Assembly (NCBI RefSeq): GCF_003002815.1
Contig: NZ_PVTF01000002.1
Span: forward strand, 124,001 to 188,000
DNA length: 64,000 nucleotides
Source: Umezawaea tangerina
Lineage (GTDB): Bacteria > Actinomycetota > Actinomycetes > Mycobacteriales > Pseudonocardiaceae
Reading direction: 5' to 3'
The stretch's first letter is position 1, and each line of letters opens with the position of its first letter. Below, in pieces: positions 1 through 8,227 of the stretch. A program made the position numbers and the translations under genes. A model generated the notes under the pieces. The model was not told the DNA's origin and searched no databases. It was given only the letters and a program-made list of their open reading frames with translations.

Positions 1-13
1 ACCCAGCTGAAAA

Positions 14-217
14 CGAGCACGCTCGTCCGCTAGTGCGATCGGCTTGACTTGGGGTTTTTGGGCTTACAATGAGTCGGCGGGCAGGCTCTACCACCTGCCC
101 TTTTTCGCCCGACGAAGCCCAAAAAAGGGGCCCCAAGTCAAGCCGACCGCACCTAGGTCCGCTGCAGCGACACCGGGCGAGACAACACGCGGCTCCCATA
201 CAGGGCGACACACGACA
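14..217. repeat. Dispersed three-tier hairpin repeat, copy 1
   Basis: The core at 41-144 is a large nested inverted repeat. The outer arm 41-54 pairs with 131-144, the middle arm 55-65 pairs with 115-125, and a small inner hairpin at 79-85/94-100 is followed directly by five T. The right side carries a short extra GGGG bulge. A near-identical core lies at 45377-45481. Weaker similarity extends left (shared CGAGC and GCTCGTCCGC) and right to about 217, so the repeat unit is about 200 bp. No protein is evident. A mobile REP/MITE-like unit or a structured RNA/terminator are both possible. Confidence 0.8.
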
Positions 218-365
218 GCTCGAGTACCCAACGCCGAGAACCCACCCCCACACCCAGTAACCACCCAAACACCCAAAACCCCCACCCTTGTCCCACCGTG
301 CACAGCCGATGCTCCACCGTGCACCCCGCTGGCCTCCCCCCACCTCCACCGCTCAAGATGTCGCC
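145..365. other. C-rich leader before the type VII secretion operon
   Basis: The right end of the repeat grades into a strongly C/A-biased stretch, about 235-300, of CCCAC-type runs. A direct repeat containing CCACCGTGCAC then occurs at about 292 and again at about 312. Any open frames here look like composition artefacts. The promoter for the downstream operon probably lies here, but no -35/-10 pair is convincing. Confidence 0.4.
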
Positions 366-824
366 ATGGTCGTCAGGGTGCGCGGCGTGGCAGACGCCGA
401 ACGGATGCGCGAACAACTGCAAACCGACCGGCCCACCACAACGGTCGCCACCCCGGTCATCGCCCCACCCACCGGCGCGGGCACCGCCGACGTGATCGCC
501 GACGGCGGTGACCGCATCGAACTGGACCTCGCCGCCTTCACCACCGCTGTCGCCGACCTCGACCGCCTCCACGGCGTCGTCACCGACCTCCTCGGCCGGG
601 CCGCGCGGGAGTCCGAGCAGCCGCTCGGTGACGGCAAGGGCCCGGTGTCGCTCAACATGCGGCACGCCTTCGGGGTCCGCAGTGGCGACGTGGGTGGTGG
701 CGTTCGTTCCGCCCTCCGCTCCTATCTCGCCGAACTGGGCGCCCTGCGCGAGGCCTTGCAGCAGGTCAGCACCACTCACCAGGCCGAGGACGAGCACACG
801 GCCCGAGCGATGGGACAGCTGTGA
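366..824 (+). CDS. Small WXG-like type VII secretion-associated protein
   Basis: This is a 152-residue helical protein and the first gene of a five-gene overlapping run. After a Pro/Thr-rich stretch (about residues 23-40) come two helical segments. The C-terminal one (SALRSYLAELGALREALQQV) resembles the second helix of WXG100/ESX-like proteins. I infer that it is an ESX substrate or a partner of the PPE-like product of the next gene, because the two genes share a GTGA stop/start overlap at 821-824. The ATG at 366 was chosen because upstream codons (from 288) are Pro/Arg/His-rich and read like non-coding sequence. No exact family is recognised. Confidence 0.6.
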   Translation: MVVRVRGVADAERMREQLQTDRPTTTVATPVIAPPTGAGTADVIADGGDRIELDLAAFTTAVADLDRLHGVVTDLLGRAARESEQPLGDGKGPVSLNMRHAFGVRSGDVGGGVRSALRSYLAELGALREALQQVSTTHQAEDEHTARAMGQL

Positions 825-2005
825 ACGAGCGCAGGGGCGGTTACCACTCCGAGCTGCACCAGCCGTCGAAGGCCGAGCGGAAGAAGAACGCCAGGCGTGT
901 CCGCCAACGCCGGGCCAACCGCGAGCCGGAGAACTTCGGCAAGATCAACTGGCGGGCCTACGAGCACCGCAGGCTCTGGGAGATGGTGAAGTCCGCCGAC
1001 ACCGGCCAGATGGCGACCCGCACCTACCAGTGGCAGCAGCTGGCCGCCGACGTCGACCAGGCGACCGCCGACGTCCACAAGGTCGTGCAGAACCTCGTCC
1101 TGTCCTGGCGCGGACCGTCCGCCGTGGCCGGTGCCGCTTCGGCGTCGCGGCTCACCGAGTGGGCATCGGACGCCTCGCAGCGCGCCTACCAGGTGGGCAC
1201 GGGGCTCGACACCTACACCGCGGCGGTCGACGAGGCGGCCAGGGCGATGCCGGAGCCGGTGCACCCGACCGCCGAGAAGTGGTTCCGCGAGGGCTACGAC
1301 GTGACCACCCTCGACGGTCCCGAGGGCGCGTACATGCTCAAGCAGCTGCTGGACGACCACAAGCCGTCGAAGCAGGAGCAGCAGGAGGCCATGGACCGGG
1401 CCGTGCGGGTCATGGACCAGTACGAGGCCGCGAGCTACGAGGTCGGCGTGAAGCTGCCGGTGTTCGAGGAGGCCCCGGTGGGGACCACGATCACCCCGGA
1501 TCCCGTGACCCCCACCGTCCCGGTCCCACCGCCCTACCCGCCGACCACCGCCACCCCCACTCCTCCGCCCACCACCACGCCTCCGGACGCGGGCCCGCCC
1601 ACGACCACACCGGACGGGCGTCCCGACGGCACGACCGGCGTGGCGTCGGTGGCGGGCACGGCCTATGGGACTCCCGGCGCGCAGTCCGGCCACCTCCCCG
1701 GCGGGTCGTCCGGGACCGGCACGGGCGTCGGCACCGGTTTCGGGACCGGGACCGGCGTCGGAACGGGCACCGGTGGCAGCGCCGGGTACGGCGGCGCGTC
1801 CGGCGTGATCGGAGCCGGTCCCGCGGCGGCCGCGGCACGCGGTGGCCTCGTCCCCGGTGCGGCGGGCTCGCAGGGCTACGGCATGTACCCGCCGACGGCA
1901 CCCGGCGGCCGCGAGGAGGACGGCGAGCACCGCAACCGCTACGACCTGGGCTTGGACCTGCTCGACGACCTGCCGCCCGCGTTCCCGCCGGTGCTCGGCG
2001 AATGA
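821..2005 (+). CDS. PPE-like type VII secretion protein
   Basis: This is a 394-residue protein starting at a GTG that overlaps the preceding stop. Residues about 45-215 form an alpha-helical PPE/WXG-like region, with a W-x-G-type turn (LSWRG) between helices. Residues about 225-370 are low-complexity Pro/Thr and then Gly/Thr/Ala-rich, typical of an extracellular linker or tail. There is no signal peptide, as expected of ESX substrates. The flanking WXG-like genes and the EspG homologue at 4216 support export through a type VII system encoded elsewhere. The specific function is unknown. Confidence 0.7.
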   Translation: MNERRGGYHSELHQPSKAERKKNARRVRQRRANREPENFGKINWRAYEHRRLWEMVKSADTGQMATRTYQWQQLAADVDQATADVHKVVQNLVLSWRGPSAVAGAASASRLTEWASDASQRAYQVGTGLDTYTAAVDEAARAMPEPVHPTAEKWFREGYDVTTLDGPEGAYMLKQLLDDHKPSKQEQQEAMDRAVRVMDQYEAASYEVGVKLPVFEEAPVGTTITPDPVTPTVPVPPPYPPTTATPTPPPTTTPPDAGPPTTTPDGRPDGTTGVASVAGTAYGTPGAQSGHLPGGSSGTGTGVGTGFGTGTGVGTGTGGSAGYGGASGVIGAGPAAAAARGGLVPGAAGSQGYGMYPPTAPGGREEDGEHRNRYDLGLDLLDDLPPAFPPVLGE

Positions 2006-2268
2006 CCGGCGGCTACCGCGTCGACCCGGACGAGCTGACCGCGTTCGCCGGGCGGCTCGACGAGTCCGCCGAGGAGGTGCGCGCCGCGGCCGCCGCCCTG
2101 GAGGAGCCGCTGGGCGACCTCGGCCCCGAAGGCGTGACACGGGCGGTGGAGCTGCTGGTGGCGGAGTGGGCCGCGGTGCTGCGCGACGTCGGGCTGGACG
2201 CGGTGGCGGACGGGCTGCGCGCGGTGGGCGAGACCTACCGGCGGGCGGACGAGCTGCCCCGTGGCTGA
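2002..2268 (+). CDS. WXG100-like small protein
   Basis: This 88-residue product starts at an ATG that overlaps the PPE-like gene's stop (ATGA). It opens with YRVDPDELTAFAGRLDESAE, typical of actinobacterial WXG100-superfamily/ESX target proteins, followed by two amphipathic helices with a WAAVLRD turn. It is translationally coupled to genes on both sides and overlaps the next gene by 8 bases. I infer a secreted helical-hairpin partner of another protein in this operon. Confidence 0.65.
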   Translation: MTGGYRVDPDELTAFAGRLDESAEEVRAAAAALEEPLGDLGPEGVTRAVELLVAEWAAVLRDVGLDAVADGLRAVGETYRRADELPRG

Positions 2269-2899
2269 GTACCGGGGCCTCAGGTTCGACCCGACGCCGG
2301 GCAACGCGGGCGCGGTGGCGGCGGCGAGCGAGCGGTGCGCCGCCGCGTTCGCCGATCCCAGTGCCTCACCGCGGGGGTGGAGCGGTGCGGCGGCGGACGG
2401 GTTCAGGACCCGGTTGGAGGCGGTGGTGTCGGAGCTGACGGCGGTGCGGCGCGCGATGCGGGCGGCGGCCGAGGTGCTCGACGGCTGGGCGGGCACGCTG
2501 CTGGGCAACCAGCGGCGGGCCGAGGAGCTGGACCGGCGTGCGCTGCGGCTGCGCCGGGACCTGGCCGACGTCGCCGACGAGGTCGACCGGACCGGCGCGC
2601 TGGCCCGGTTCACCGCGGCGCACGGGTCGGCGCACGACGAGGCCGTGGCCCGGCACGACGAGCTCACCCGGCAGCTGGACGAGGTGCTCGACGAGGCGCG
2701 GCGGCTGGAGCGCGACCACCACGCGGAGGCCCGCCGGGTCGCCGCGCGGCTGCGCGCCGAGGAGCCGTCGACGGCGGTCGCGGACGCGTTGACCGGGTTC
2801 TCGGCGCTCACCGCCGAGCTGGCGTCCGTGCTGCTCGGCCCGCCCCGCCCGGCGGTCACCCGTGGTGCGGGCGCGGCGTTCCGGGCGGGCCTGGGGTGA
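2261..2899 (+). CDS. Coiled-coil type VII secretion-associated protein
   Basis: The gene encodes 212 residues from a GTG inside the end of the preceding gene. The N-terminus has a WSGAAADGF turn characteristic of LXG/WXG-like helical hairpins, followed by long Arg/Glu/Leu-rich coiled-coil helices to about residue 190. Such proteins usually dimerise with small WXG partners. The operon position fits a substrate or a structural partner. No enzymatic domain is visible, so a toxin role is not supported. Confidence 0.6.
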   Translation: MAEYRGLRFDPTPGNAGAVAAASERCAAAFADPSASPRGWSGAAADGFRTRLEAVVSELTAVRRAMRAAAEVLDGWAGTLLGNQRRAEELDRRALRLRRDLADVADEVDRTGALARFTAAHGSAHDEAVARHDELTRQLDEVLDEARRLERDHHAEARRVAARLRAEEPSTAVADALTGFSALTAELASVLLGPPRPAVTRGAGAAFRAGLG

Positions 2900-3465
2900 G
2901 ACTCGCTCCGGTTCCGGGGGTGACCCCGGTGGTGCTCGACACCGTCGACCGCACCGCGGCGGACCTGCTCGCGGTGCTGCACCGGCTCAAGGGCACCCGC
3001 GACCCCGGTCTGGAGGTGTCCGCCACCCAGGCCGCGGAGCTCGCGCACCGGCACGGCGTGGGGCTGCTGGCCGTCGTCGGCCACCCGGACGCCGACCCCG
3101 CGCTGCTCATGGCGGGCGTGGTGCCCGTCGACCGGCCCATGGACCCCGGCGAGCTGGGCCTGCACCTCGACGGTCCGACGATCCGCGAGGTCACCAAGGG
3201 CGAGACCGCGACCGGATACCCCGTCGTGATCGTCGAGCGGATCGCGGCGACCGGGCAGGGCGCGCAGCTCCAGGTCGTGGTGACCGACCCGGAGCACCCG
3301 CGGATCGCGGTGTTCACCCTGCACTCCACGACCGGGCGCGGCTGGCTGGACGTGGCCGGCGTCGCGGGGCGGTTCATGTCCGGGCTGGAGTTCAGCCCGC
3401 CCGGAACTCCGTGGGAGTCCGCCCCACCACCTGGCGGAACGTCCGGGAGAAGTGCGCGGCGCTGA
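2896..3465 (+). CDS. Conserved hypothetical, last gene of ESX-like operon
   Basis: This is a 189-residue protein starting at a GTGA overlap with the upstream gene. It looks like a mixed alpha/beta globular domain (LLAVVGHPDAD, YPVVIVERIA, LQVVVTDPEHPRIAVFTLHS) ending in a Pro/Gly/Ser-rich tail. The strand-rich middle suggests a small sandwich or barrel, but I do not recognise the family. Its 3' end overlaps the convergent AraC-type gene by 74 bases. By context it serves the type VII substrates, perhaps as a chaperone-like accessory; that is inference only. Confidence 0.6.
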   Translation: MRLAPVPGVTPVVLDTVDRTAADLLAVLHRLKGTRDPGLEVSATQAAELAHRHGVGLLAVVGHPDADPALLMAGVVPVDRPMDPGELGLHLDGPTIREVTKGETATGYPVVIVERIAATGQGAQLQVVVTDPEHPRIAVFTLHSTTGRGWLDVAGVAGRFMSGLEFSPPGTPWESAPPPGGTSGRSARR

Positions 3466-4162
3466 CGAACCCGCACTCGCGCGCGATCTCGCCGATCCCG
3501 CGCGCGGCCGCGGCCGGGTCGGCGAGCAGCGCCTTGGCCCGGTCGATCCGCAGGCCGCGGATCCGCTCGGACACGCCCTGGCCGTCGTCGAAGAGCTGGT
3601 AGAGGCGCCGCCGCGAGATGAACATGGCCTCGGCGACCCGGTCGGCGCCCAGGGTCGGGTCGGCCAAGTGCTCGCGCATGTACTCCACGGCCTCGCGGCG
3701 CCGGGTGACCACCGCGTCGACCCGGTCGAGCTCCGCCCGCAGGGCGCTGCGCAGCACGAGCTCAGCCAGCCCCAGCAGGTGGTGCGCCAGGCCGTGCGGG
3801 TCGAGCCCGCGCGCGGCGGCCAGCACGTGGGCCACCGCGTCGGAGAACAGCGTGCGCAGCGCCGAGTCGACCGGCACCGGCTGGAACATCAGCGGCTTCA
3901 GGTCCGCGAACGCCGTCGTGAGCCGGGCGCGGGCGACGGTCAGCATCACCACGCCCACCGGCAGCACGTGCAACGAGCAATCGGGAAACCGAAGCTCGGT
4001 GCCCACCCCCGGCAGCCCTTTGGGCACCGCGCAGCGCAGCAGCAGCTGGATGTGCTCCGGTGTGGCCGCGCCCCCGGAGAGCGCGGCTTTCGCCGCCGCC
4101 GCGCCGGAAGCGCGGACGGTCAGGAACCCACCCGCTACGTCCACGGTGTGCAGCCTAATCAC
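3392..4162 (-). CDS. AraC family transcriptional regulator
   Basis: This 256-residue protein has an N-terminal sensing region and a C-terminal double helix-turn-helix of the AraC/XylS type. The motifs ISRRRLYQLFDDGQGVSERI and IARECGFVSAAHFSRTFRQVVG mark the two HTH units. The GTG at 4162 was chosen because a longer frame would run into the divergent EspG-like gene at 4216. The short shared upstream region suggests it may control that gene or the locus. The C-terminus overlaps the convergent gene ending at 3465. Confidence 0.85.
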   Translation of the reverse strand: MIRLHTVDVAGGFLTVRASGAAAAKAALSGGAATPEHIQLLLRCAVPKGLPGVGTELRFPDCSLHVLPVGVVMLTVARARLTTAFADLKPLMFQPVPVDSALRTLFSDAVAHVLAAARGLDPHGLAHHLLGLAELVLRSALRAELDRVDAVVTRRREAVEYMREHLADPTLGADRVAEAMFISRRRLYQLFDDGQGVSERIRGLRIDRAKALLADPAAAARGIGEIARECGFVSAAHFSRTFRQVVGRTPTEFRAG

Positions 4163-4215
4163 CGGAGTTGTCCAACCAGGACGCACGACGGCGCCCGGAC
4201 CACTACGTTCGGCCC

Positions 4216-4977
4216 ATGGCACGACGTACGGCGACCGGTGTGGTCCTCTCCCACCTCGAGTTCGACCTGCTGTGGGAGGACCTCGGCTCGGGCACTCCGC
4301 CCTACCCGCTGGAGGTGCCGTCGCACGGCGCGACCGAGCAGGAGCGCGACGCGCTGGGCGCGGACGTCCTGCGCACGCTGACCGAGGCCGGGCTGGCCGA
4401 CGGCGTGGACGTCGGCCCCGACCTGGAGGACCTGTTCGGCCTGCTCGCCCACGGCGTGCTGTCCGTGGACGCGCTGGTGTTCCGGCCCACGCCGTGGCGC
4501 GTCCTCGCCACGGCTCGCGGCGGGCGCGGTGTGCTGGCCGTGCTGAACGACCGCGAGGTCGTCCTGGAACCCGTGACCGACCTCGCGGCCGCGGTCACCA
4601 GGGTCGTCGGCGACGCCCACGCGGGCCCCGGCGACCAGCTCCAGCTGCCGAAGCCGGTGTTCACCGCCGCCGTGGACGCCTACACCGAGTCCGGCCACCA
4701 CGGCCTCGAACGCGCGCTCGCCAAGGCGGACCTCACCGGTCGCGGCACCAGGGCCATCACCACCCTGGTCGACTCGCCGCGCCGGGCCACCGGCCAGCTC
4801 GCCGCCACCGGTCCCGCGGGTCGTTCCGGCGTGCTGAGCTGGACGGACACCGCCGCGGGTCGCTACGCGATGGCGACTGAGCGGACCGGCGGCACCGAGT
4901 GGGTCCGGATCAGCCCGGCCGACACCGCCTGGCTGGCTCGCCACCTGAGCACCCTGCTCGCCGCGGTCTCCGGCTGA
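4216..4977 (+). CDS. EspG-family ESX secretion chaperone
   Basis: The 253-residue protein has the family's signature start (FDLLWEDLGSGTPPYPLEVP), followed by the mixed alpha/beta EspG fold. In mycobacteria, EspG chaperones bind the helical tip of PE-PPE pairs in the cytosol before ESX export, so its place beside a PPE-like gene fits well. ATG 4216 gives the family-like N-terminus; an in-frame ATG at 4168 would add 16 Arg/Asp-rich residues. It is convergent with the YbaB-like genes and ends 12 bases before them. Confidence 0.85.
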   Translation: MARRTATGVVLSHLEFDLLWEDLGSGTPPYPLEVPSHGATEQERDALGADVLRTLTEAGLADGVDVGPDLEDLFGLLAHGVLSVDALVFRPTPWRVLATARGGRGVLAVLNDREVVLEPVTDLAAAVTRVVGDAHAGPGDQLQLPKPVFTAAVDAYTESGHHGLERALAKADLTGRGTRAITTLVDSPRRATGQLAATGPAGRSGVLSWTDTAAGRYAMATERTGGTEWVRISPADTAWLARHLSTLLAAVSG

Positions 4978-4988
4978 CCCCGCGCCGG

Positions 4989-5231
4989 TCACCCGGTGAC
5001 CAGCGCCTCGGGCACCAGCTCCCCGATCACGGCCATCCCCTCGGCCAGTGCCGCCGCCGCGGCCTCCGCCGTCAGCCGTCGGACCACCGCGGCCAGGTCG
5101 GCGGGCCCCATCCGCAGCGCCTCGCGGGTGAAGGTCAGGTCCACCGGCTTCCCGTGCAGGTCCACGACCACGACGACCCCGTGGTCCTCCGCCGCGCACC
5201 GGACGGCGTCGAGCCGTTCCCCGACCCCCAT
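4989..5231 (-). CDS. YbaB/EbfC-like small protein
   Basis: This 80-residue protein shows the YbaB-like pattern of a central beta hairpin (GVVVVVDLHGKPVDLTFTRE) followed by a helix (ADLAAVVRRLTAEAAAAALA). True YbaB proteins bind DNA, but divergent actinobacterial relatives sit within ESX loci and their role is not known. The ATG at 5231 overlaps the upstream TGA (TGATG); an in-frame ATG at 5243 is the alternative. It is the last gene of the minus-strand operon with the fused hydrolases. Confidence 0.65.
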   Translation of the reverse strand: MGVGERLDAVRCAAEDHGVVVVVDLHGKPVDLTFTREALRMGPADLAAVVRRLTAEAAAAALAEGMAVIGELVPEALVTG

Positions 5232-5506
5232 CACACCCGCCACGTCTCGGGAGTCGTGTCCTCGACCGACTCGGCCATCCGCTCCGCCACGCCCAGGCCG
5301 AGCGCGCTCACGTCCCCGACCGCCCGCCCGACACGCGCGTTCGCCCGCGCCGTGGCGGTGTCCACCAGTCCCAGCACGGCCTTCGCCAGCCCCGACGGGC
5401 CCAGCCGCAGCGACCGGGCGTCCAGCGCCAGGTCCAGCAGGCCACCACCGGGTCCCACCTCCACGGAGATGCCGGTGTCCGGGTCGTGCGCGTTCGCGGT
5501 GATCAC
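5231..5506 (-). CDS. YbaB/EbfC-like small protein, second copy
   Basis: The 91-residue protein is organised like its downstream neighbour: a strand pair (GISVEVGPGGGLLDLALDA), then RSLRLGPSGLAKAVLGLVDT and a long helix. It starts at a GTG overlapping the stop of the CHAP-domain gene (GTGA), so it is translationally coupled to that gene. The two tandem YbaB-like genes may act together, for example as a heterodimer. An immunity role against the adjacent hydrolases is possible but nothing in the sequence shows it. Confidence 0.6.
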   Translation of the reverse strand: MITANAHDPDTGISVEVGPGGGLLDLALDARSLRLGPSGLAKAVLGLVDTATARANARVGRAVGDVSALGLGVAERMAESVEDTTPETWRV

Positions 5507-6522
5507 GGGTGCACCCCTCCGTAGAACGTGGCCGAGCTGAGCTTGTGGGTGTTGCGCCGCACCGAGTCGCCGGAGTTGCCCTCGATCAGCGTCACGGTGT
5601 CGCCGGAGACCCGCTCCACGATCCCGATGTGCTTGCTGGTCGCGGGACTGCTCGGGCCGGTGCCGAACAGCAGCACGTCCCCCGGCCGCGCCGCGCGGAG
5701 TGAGGTGTAGGCCTTGCCGTTGCGCTGCCCCCACTTGAACACGTCGCCGGTGAACGGCAGCAGCGGGATGTCCACGCCCGCCTTGCGCCACATGGCCGTG
5801 GCGAACGACGAGCACCACGCGGCGGTGGGCCCGTAGGGGTTCCGGTTGCTGCCGGGAGGGCTCTCGCGGGTGCCCAGCTCGCGCCTGGCAGCCGAGACGA
5901 TCGTGCGGGACCGGCCACGAGCGCGCACGGCCGACGGGCGGGTGCTCCCGCGCGTGGGCGAGGCGCGCTGGTCGGCGACGCCGTCGTGCCCGACCTCCTT
6001 CTCCAGCGCCCGCAGCCTGCGCGCGGCGTCCTCCAGCTCGCCCCGCACGTGCCGGACGGTCTCGGCGGTCTCCTTGGTGTACCGGGGTTCCAGGTCCGCC
6101 GCGCCGGCGACGGCCTTGAGCAGCGCGGCCTGCGTGCCGACGGCCTGCCCCGTGTCGAGCAACCCCTCCGCCAGGCCCAGGTACTCCTCGACGGCCTGCC
6201 GCGCCCGCGCGTGACCGGTGGTCAACGCGCTCGTGACGCCCTCGACCACCTCCTCGGCCTCGCGAGCGGCGTCCGCGGTGGTCCGCAGCTGCCCGCCGAG
6301 GCGGTTCGCGCGCTTCTCGAAGCCGTGCGAGTTGTCGCCCTTCCAGTGCTCCAGCACGGTCTTGGCGGCCTTGGCCTGCTCCTCCCGCCCGTCGGTCAGG
6401 CCGGAAGCGGTCCGGTTCAGCGCGTACTGCACCTTCACCGCGTCCTCCGCCTTGCCCGCCAACGAGTTCCGGTGGCCGATCATGCTCTCGGCGAAGTGCC
6501 GCGCCAGCGCCCGCGTGTCCAC
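5503..6522 (-). CDS. WXG-like domain fused to CHAP peptidoglycan amidase/peptidase
   Basis: The gene encodes 339 residues. Residues about 1-200 are helical and charged, with the spacing of LXG/WXG-type secretion domains (including EHWKGDNSHGFEKRAN). The C-terminal ~130 residues form a CHAP domain with the catalytic Cys in PTAAWCSSFATAMW, the His in SKHIGIVERV and an Asn in IEGNSGD. CHAP enzymes cleave peptidoglycan peptides or amide bonds. No Sec signal is present, so export through the helical domain by a type VII system is inferred. The GTG start overlaps the upstream TAG. Confidence 0.75.
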   Translation of the reverse strand: MDTRALARHFAESMIGHRNSLAGKAEDAVKVQYALNRTASGLTDGREEQAKAAKTVLEHWKGDNSHGFEKRANRLGGQLRTTADAAREAEEVVEGVTSALTTGHARARQAVEEYLGLAEGLLDTGQAVGTQAALLKAVAGAADLEPRYTKETAETVRHVRGELEDAARRLRALEKEVGHDGVADQRASPTRGSTRPSAVRARGRSRTIVSAARRELGTRESPPGSNRNPYGPTAAWCSSFATAMWRKAGVDIPLLPFTGDVFKWGQRNGKAYTSLRAARPGDVLLFGTGPSSPATSKHIGIVERVSGDTVTLIEGNSGDSVRRNTHKLSSATFYGGVHP

Positions 6523-7262
6523 TACCGTCCCCCTCCGCGCAGCGACCGCGCCGCGTCGTCGTCCTGCTCCCGGTAGGACCGGGCCGCGCCGGCCGCCGAG
6601 GAGGCCAGGGTGTCGCTGTTGTGCGCCACCGCCTTGACCTGCTTGCGCAGCGCTGCGCCGAAGTTGTCCAGCGCCTCGGCGAACCCGGACTGCTTCCCGA
6701 TGCGGCCGAAGCTGTCCTCCGCGACCTCGCGGACCTCGCGGACGTGCTTCCTGCCGAGCGCGGTCACCTCGTCGGCGGTGTGCCGGGTCCGCTTCGCGTA
6801 GTCGGCCAGCACACCGGTGTCGACGGAGAACCCGCCCGACCCGTTGGCGCCGCCGCCCTTGCCGCCGCTGTCGCCGCCGCCGCTCCCCTTGCGCCGCATC
6901 GCCTCGACGCCACGCCGGGCCGCCTCCAGGTGCTTCTTGTACGCGCCGCTGGTGTAGGTCGACCACGGCGTCCACGACCGCCCGTCGCCGGAGATCCTGT
7001 TGGCGGCCTTGGCGTTCTCCGCGGGGTCGAACAGCTCGGAGTCCGACCTCAGCCCGAGCTCGCGCCGTCGTTCGGGCCCCATGGCCCCGAGCATGTTGAC
7101 CTGCCACAGGCCGTACGAGTCGTCCGGCGGCGTGGCGTTGTGCGCTCGGGGGTCGCCACCCGACTCGGCCAGCGCTACCGCGACGGCGATCGTCAGGTCC
7201 TGCCCGCGGAACCCCGCGTCCTGTGCGTACCGGGCGATCCGCTCCGGGCTCAACGTGCTCAT
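6522..7262 (-). CDS. Lytic transglycosylase-like domain fused to WXG-like domain
   Basis: This 246-residue protein begins with a lysozyme/SLT-like domain: a probable catalytic Glu at residue 33 (VALAESGGDPRAHN), then DSYGLWQVNMLG. A Gly/Ser-rich linker (about 125-145) leads to a C-terminal helical region resembling ESX target domains. It lacks a Sec signal. It is the first gene of the four-gene overlapping minus-strand operon and pairs with the CHAP gene, so glycan cleavage and peptide cleavage are encoded side by side. Cell-wall remodelling for ESX assembly, or an antibacterial effector, are both possible. Confidence 0.75.
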   Translation of the reverse strand: MSTLSPERIARYAQDAGFRGQDLTIAVAVALAESGGDPRAHNATPPDDSYGLWQVNMLGAMGPERRRELGLRSDSELFDPAENAKAANRISGDGRSWTPWSTYTSGAYKKHLEAARRGVEAMRRKGSGGGDSGGKGGGANGSGGFSVDTGVLADYAKRTRHTADEVTALGRKHVREVREVAEDSFGRIGKQSGFAEALDNFGAALRKQVKAVAHNSDTLASSAAGAARSYREQDDDAARSLRGGGR

Positions 7263-7368
7263 GCCGCCACCCTGCGGTCACCGCGCCCGCGGCGGAAGCG
7301 CCGTTGCACGCCGGGACAGCAGCGGTGCACGCCCCGACTACCGGCCCGGTCTGGCAGACTGACGGCAA

Positions 7369-8193
7369 GTGGACGTCCTCGCGCTGAAACTGCTGCTCGC
7401 TCCGCTGCTGGTCGTGGGTTCCACCCTGGCGGGTCGCCGCTGGGGAGCCCACCTCACCGGGATCCTCGTCGCACTCCCGATCGTCGCCGGGCCGATCCTG
7501 TTCATCTCCTACCGGCTGCACGGGCCGGACTTCGCCGCCGCGGCCGCCGGGTCGTCGCTGCTCGGACTGGTCTCGCTGGCCGCGTTCGCGGTGGTGTTCG
7601 CCCGCACCGCGCACCGCTTCCGCTGGCCCACCGCCGTGGCCGTGAGCTGTGCCGCCGTCCTCGCGATGGACGTCCTGCTGTCGTTCGCGCACGTCACGGC
7701 ACTCGTGGCGCTCGTGCTGACGCTGACGGCCACCGGCGTGGCGATGGCGCTCATGCCGAACTCCGAGGCCGTCGACGCCGGACGCCCGACGCCACCGGCG
7801 TGGGACCTCCCCGGCCGCGCCGTCGCGACCGCCCTCCTGGTGCTCACCGTGACCACCGCCTCCGCCGCGCTCGGGCCGCGGTGGACCGGCCTGCTGGCGC
7901 CCTTCCCCGTCGCCACCAGCGTGGTCGCCGCGTTCGTGCACGCGCAGCTCGGCCGCGCGGCCACCACCCGGACCATGGCGGGCGTGCTCACCGGTCTGTT
8001 CGGCTTCGCGCTGTTCTGCCTGTGCGTCGCCGCTCTCGTGCGCCCGCTGGGCGGCGCCGCGTTCCTGATCGGCGCGGCGGTGGCGGTGGCGGTGCAGCTC
8101 TTGGTGGTGCGGATCCGGAATGCGCGTCGAACGAACAGCGCGACAATTCGAGGAAATCGTCGAACATTCGACGACCTCCAGCCCCGCGGGTGA
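7369..8193 (+). CDS. Multi-pass membrane protein of unknown function
   Basis: This 274-residue protein starts with GTG at 7369 and has about eight hydrophobic segments. There are short Arg-rich loops and a basic C-terminal tail (RIRNARRTNSATIRGNRR). The N-terminus (ALKLLLAPLLVVGSTLAGRR) is itself a membrane segment. No transporter signature is recognised. No clear ribosome site precedes the start, so a leaderless transcript is possible. The palindrome at 8228-8251 lies between it and the arabinanase gene. Confidence 0.65.
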   Translation: MDVLALKLLLAPLLVVGSTLAGRRWGAHLTGILVALPIVAGPILFISYRLHGPDFAAAAAGSSLLGLVSLAAFAVVFARTAHRFRWPTAVAVSCAAVLAMDVLLSFAHVTALVALVLTLTATGVAMALMPNSEAVDAGRPTPPAWDLPGRAVATALLVLTVTTASAALGPRWTGLLAPFPVATSVVAAFVHAQLGRAATTRTMAGVLTGLFGFALFCLCVAALVRPLGGAAFLIGAAVAVAVQLLVVRIRNARRTNSATIRGNRRTFDDLQPRG

Positions 8194-8227
8194 ACATTGG
8201 CAATTCCGCCTGCACTGGCTACCCTGC

